Source: a virus
DNA length: 20,056 nucleotides
Direction: 5' to 3' (one strand)
IMG/VR virus record: IMGVR_UViG_3300042879_003360
Location: 1 to 20,056 of that record
Part shown: in pieces, positions 19,658 through 20,056 of the stretch
Numbering within the stretch: position 1 is the stretch's first letter
Layout of the letters: each line of letters begins with the position of its first letter
The notes under the pieces: generated by a model
Seen by the model: the letters and a program-made list of their open reading frames with translations, nothing else
Told to the model about the DNA's origin: nothing
Databases searched by the model: none
Position numbers and translations under genes: made by a program

Positions 19658-20016
19658 GTTGCGAGACGTTTATCGGCCACCTGTTTCTCGCGCGGGATGT
19701 GGCGCATTCTGCGCACCTGAACACGCGCTCATACGCCAAGCACGTTGCGCTAAACGCGTTCTATGACGGCATCATTGACCTGGCGGATAAGTTCGCCGAG
19801 GCGTATCAGGGCCGGCACGGGCTGATCGGGCCGATTGAGTTGCAGCAGGCCACCAAGACCAACAGCGTGCTGGAGTTCTTGCAGGACTCGCTGAAGACGC
19901 TGGAAGACACGCGCTACGACGTCTGCGACAAGACCGACACGCCGCTGCAGAACATCATTGACGAGATTGTCGGGCTGTATCTAAGCACCCTGTACAAGCT
20001 CAAATTCTTGGCCTGA
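19654..20016 (+). CDS. DUF5856-like protein (120 aa)
   Basis: ATG 19654 has AAGGAG seven bases upstream and overlaps the portal stop. The all-helical sequence FLARDVAHSAHLNTRSYAKHVALNAFYDGIIDLADKFAEAYQGRHG, then LEFLQDSLKTLEDTRYDVCDKTDTPLQNIIDEIVGLYLSTLYKLKFL, is the DUF5856 pattern, a four-helix, ferritin/Dps-like bundle found between portal and head genes in many phages. The H...H...E/D pattern could bind metal. Function is not established; probably a head-region accessory. Confidence 0.85.
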   Translation: MSCETFIGHLFLARDVAHSAHLNTRSYAKHVALNAFYDGIIDLADKFAEAYQGRHGLIGPIELQQATKTNSVLEFLQDSLKTLEDTRYDVCDKTDTPLQNIIDEIVGLYLSTLYKLKFLA

Positions 20017-20035
20017 CGGCCCGAAAGGACACCCC

Positions 20036-20056
20036 GTGGAACTGCTCAAGCCTCTT
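20036..20056 (+). CDS. Start of the next head-module gene (partial)
   Basis: GTG at 20036 is preceded by GAAAGGA with a six-base gap and opens VELLKPL before the window ends. Position after the portal suggests a scaffold, capsid or head-accessory protein. Too short to identify. Confidence 0.5.

Overview
The window is about 20 kb of a tailed double-stranded DNA phage (or a prophage of one), GC-rich at roughly 60-65 %. The large terminase, a P22-type portal of 725 residues, a RecT/YqaJ-type recombination pair, a primase-helicase and dense 4-base ATGA gene overlaps show this. The host cannot be named from the sequence; the GC content and gene families fit a proteobacterium, perhaps of the Burkholderiales. 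No integrase, tRNA, insertion sequence or CRISPR array was seen. Lifestyle is undecided: a small Cro-type regulator is present, but no full-length CI-type repressor and no integrase.

Layout. (1) 1-257: 3' end of a GH24 endolysin on +, the end of a lysis module that lies left of the window. (2) 5973-267, minus strand: a long early operon of about 16 genes. It encodes a small first protein, two unknowns, a YqaJ/lambda-exonuclease-family nuclease, a small basic protein, a free-standing HNH endonuclease, RecT, an AlpA/MerR-type HTH protein, a run of small paralogous phage proteins and a NrdR-like zinc ribbon with a membrane microprotein gene overlapping it out of frame. (3) 5974-6119: divergent control region with two opposed promoters and a 13-bp inverted repeat over both -10 boxes. 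(4) 6120-11562, + strand: a second early operon of eight genes: Cro-like regulator, degenerate HNH-fold protein, unknown, VRR-NUC nuclease, sigma-70 region-4-only protein, unknown, cytosine methyltransferase-like protein and a primase-helicase. (5) 13355-11561, minus strand: a third, short operon of very small genes with its own promoter and an intrinsic terminator, including DUF3310 and several genes under 60 codons. (6) 13462-14132: about 670 bases without a credible gene, rich in palindromes. (7) 14133 to the right edge, + strand: the packaging/head module: small terminase candidate, unknown, large terminase, three small basic proteins, portal, a DUF5856-like protein and the start of the next gene.

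How it fits together. The Cro-like protein probably governs the choice between the two early operons. The left operon supplies exonuclease plus annealing protein for recombination-dependent replication or repair. The right operon supplies the primase-helicase, a methyltransferase and a sigma region-4 protein that could redirect host RNA polymerase to the late module. The points most worth following are the symmetric operator with an apparently leaderless regulator gene, the region-4-only sigma-like protein, the palindrome-rich non-coding block before the terminase genes, and the microproteins tied into the operons by start/stop overlaps.
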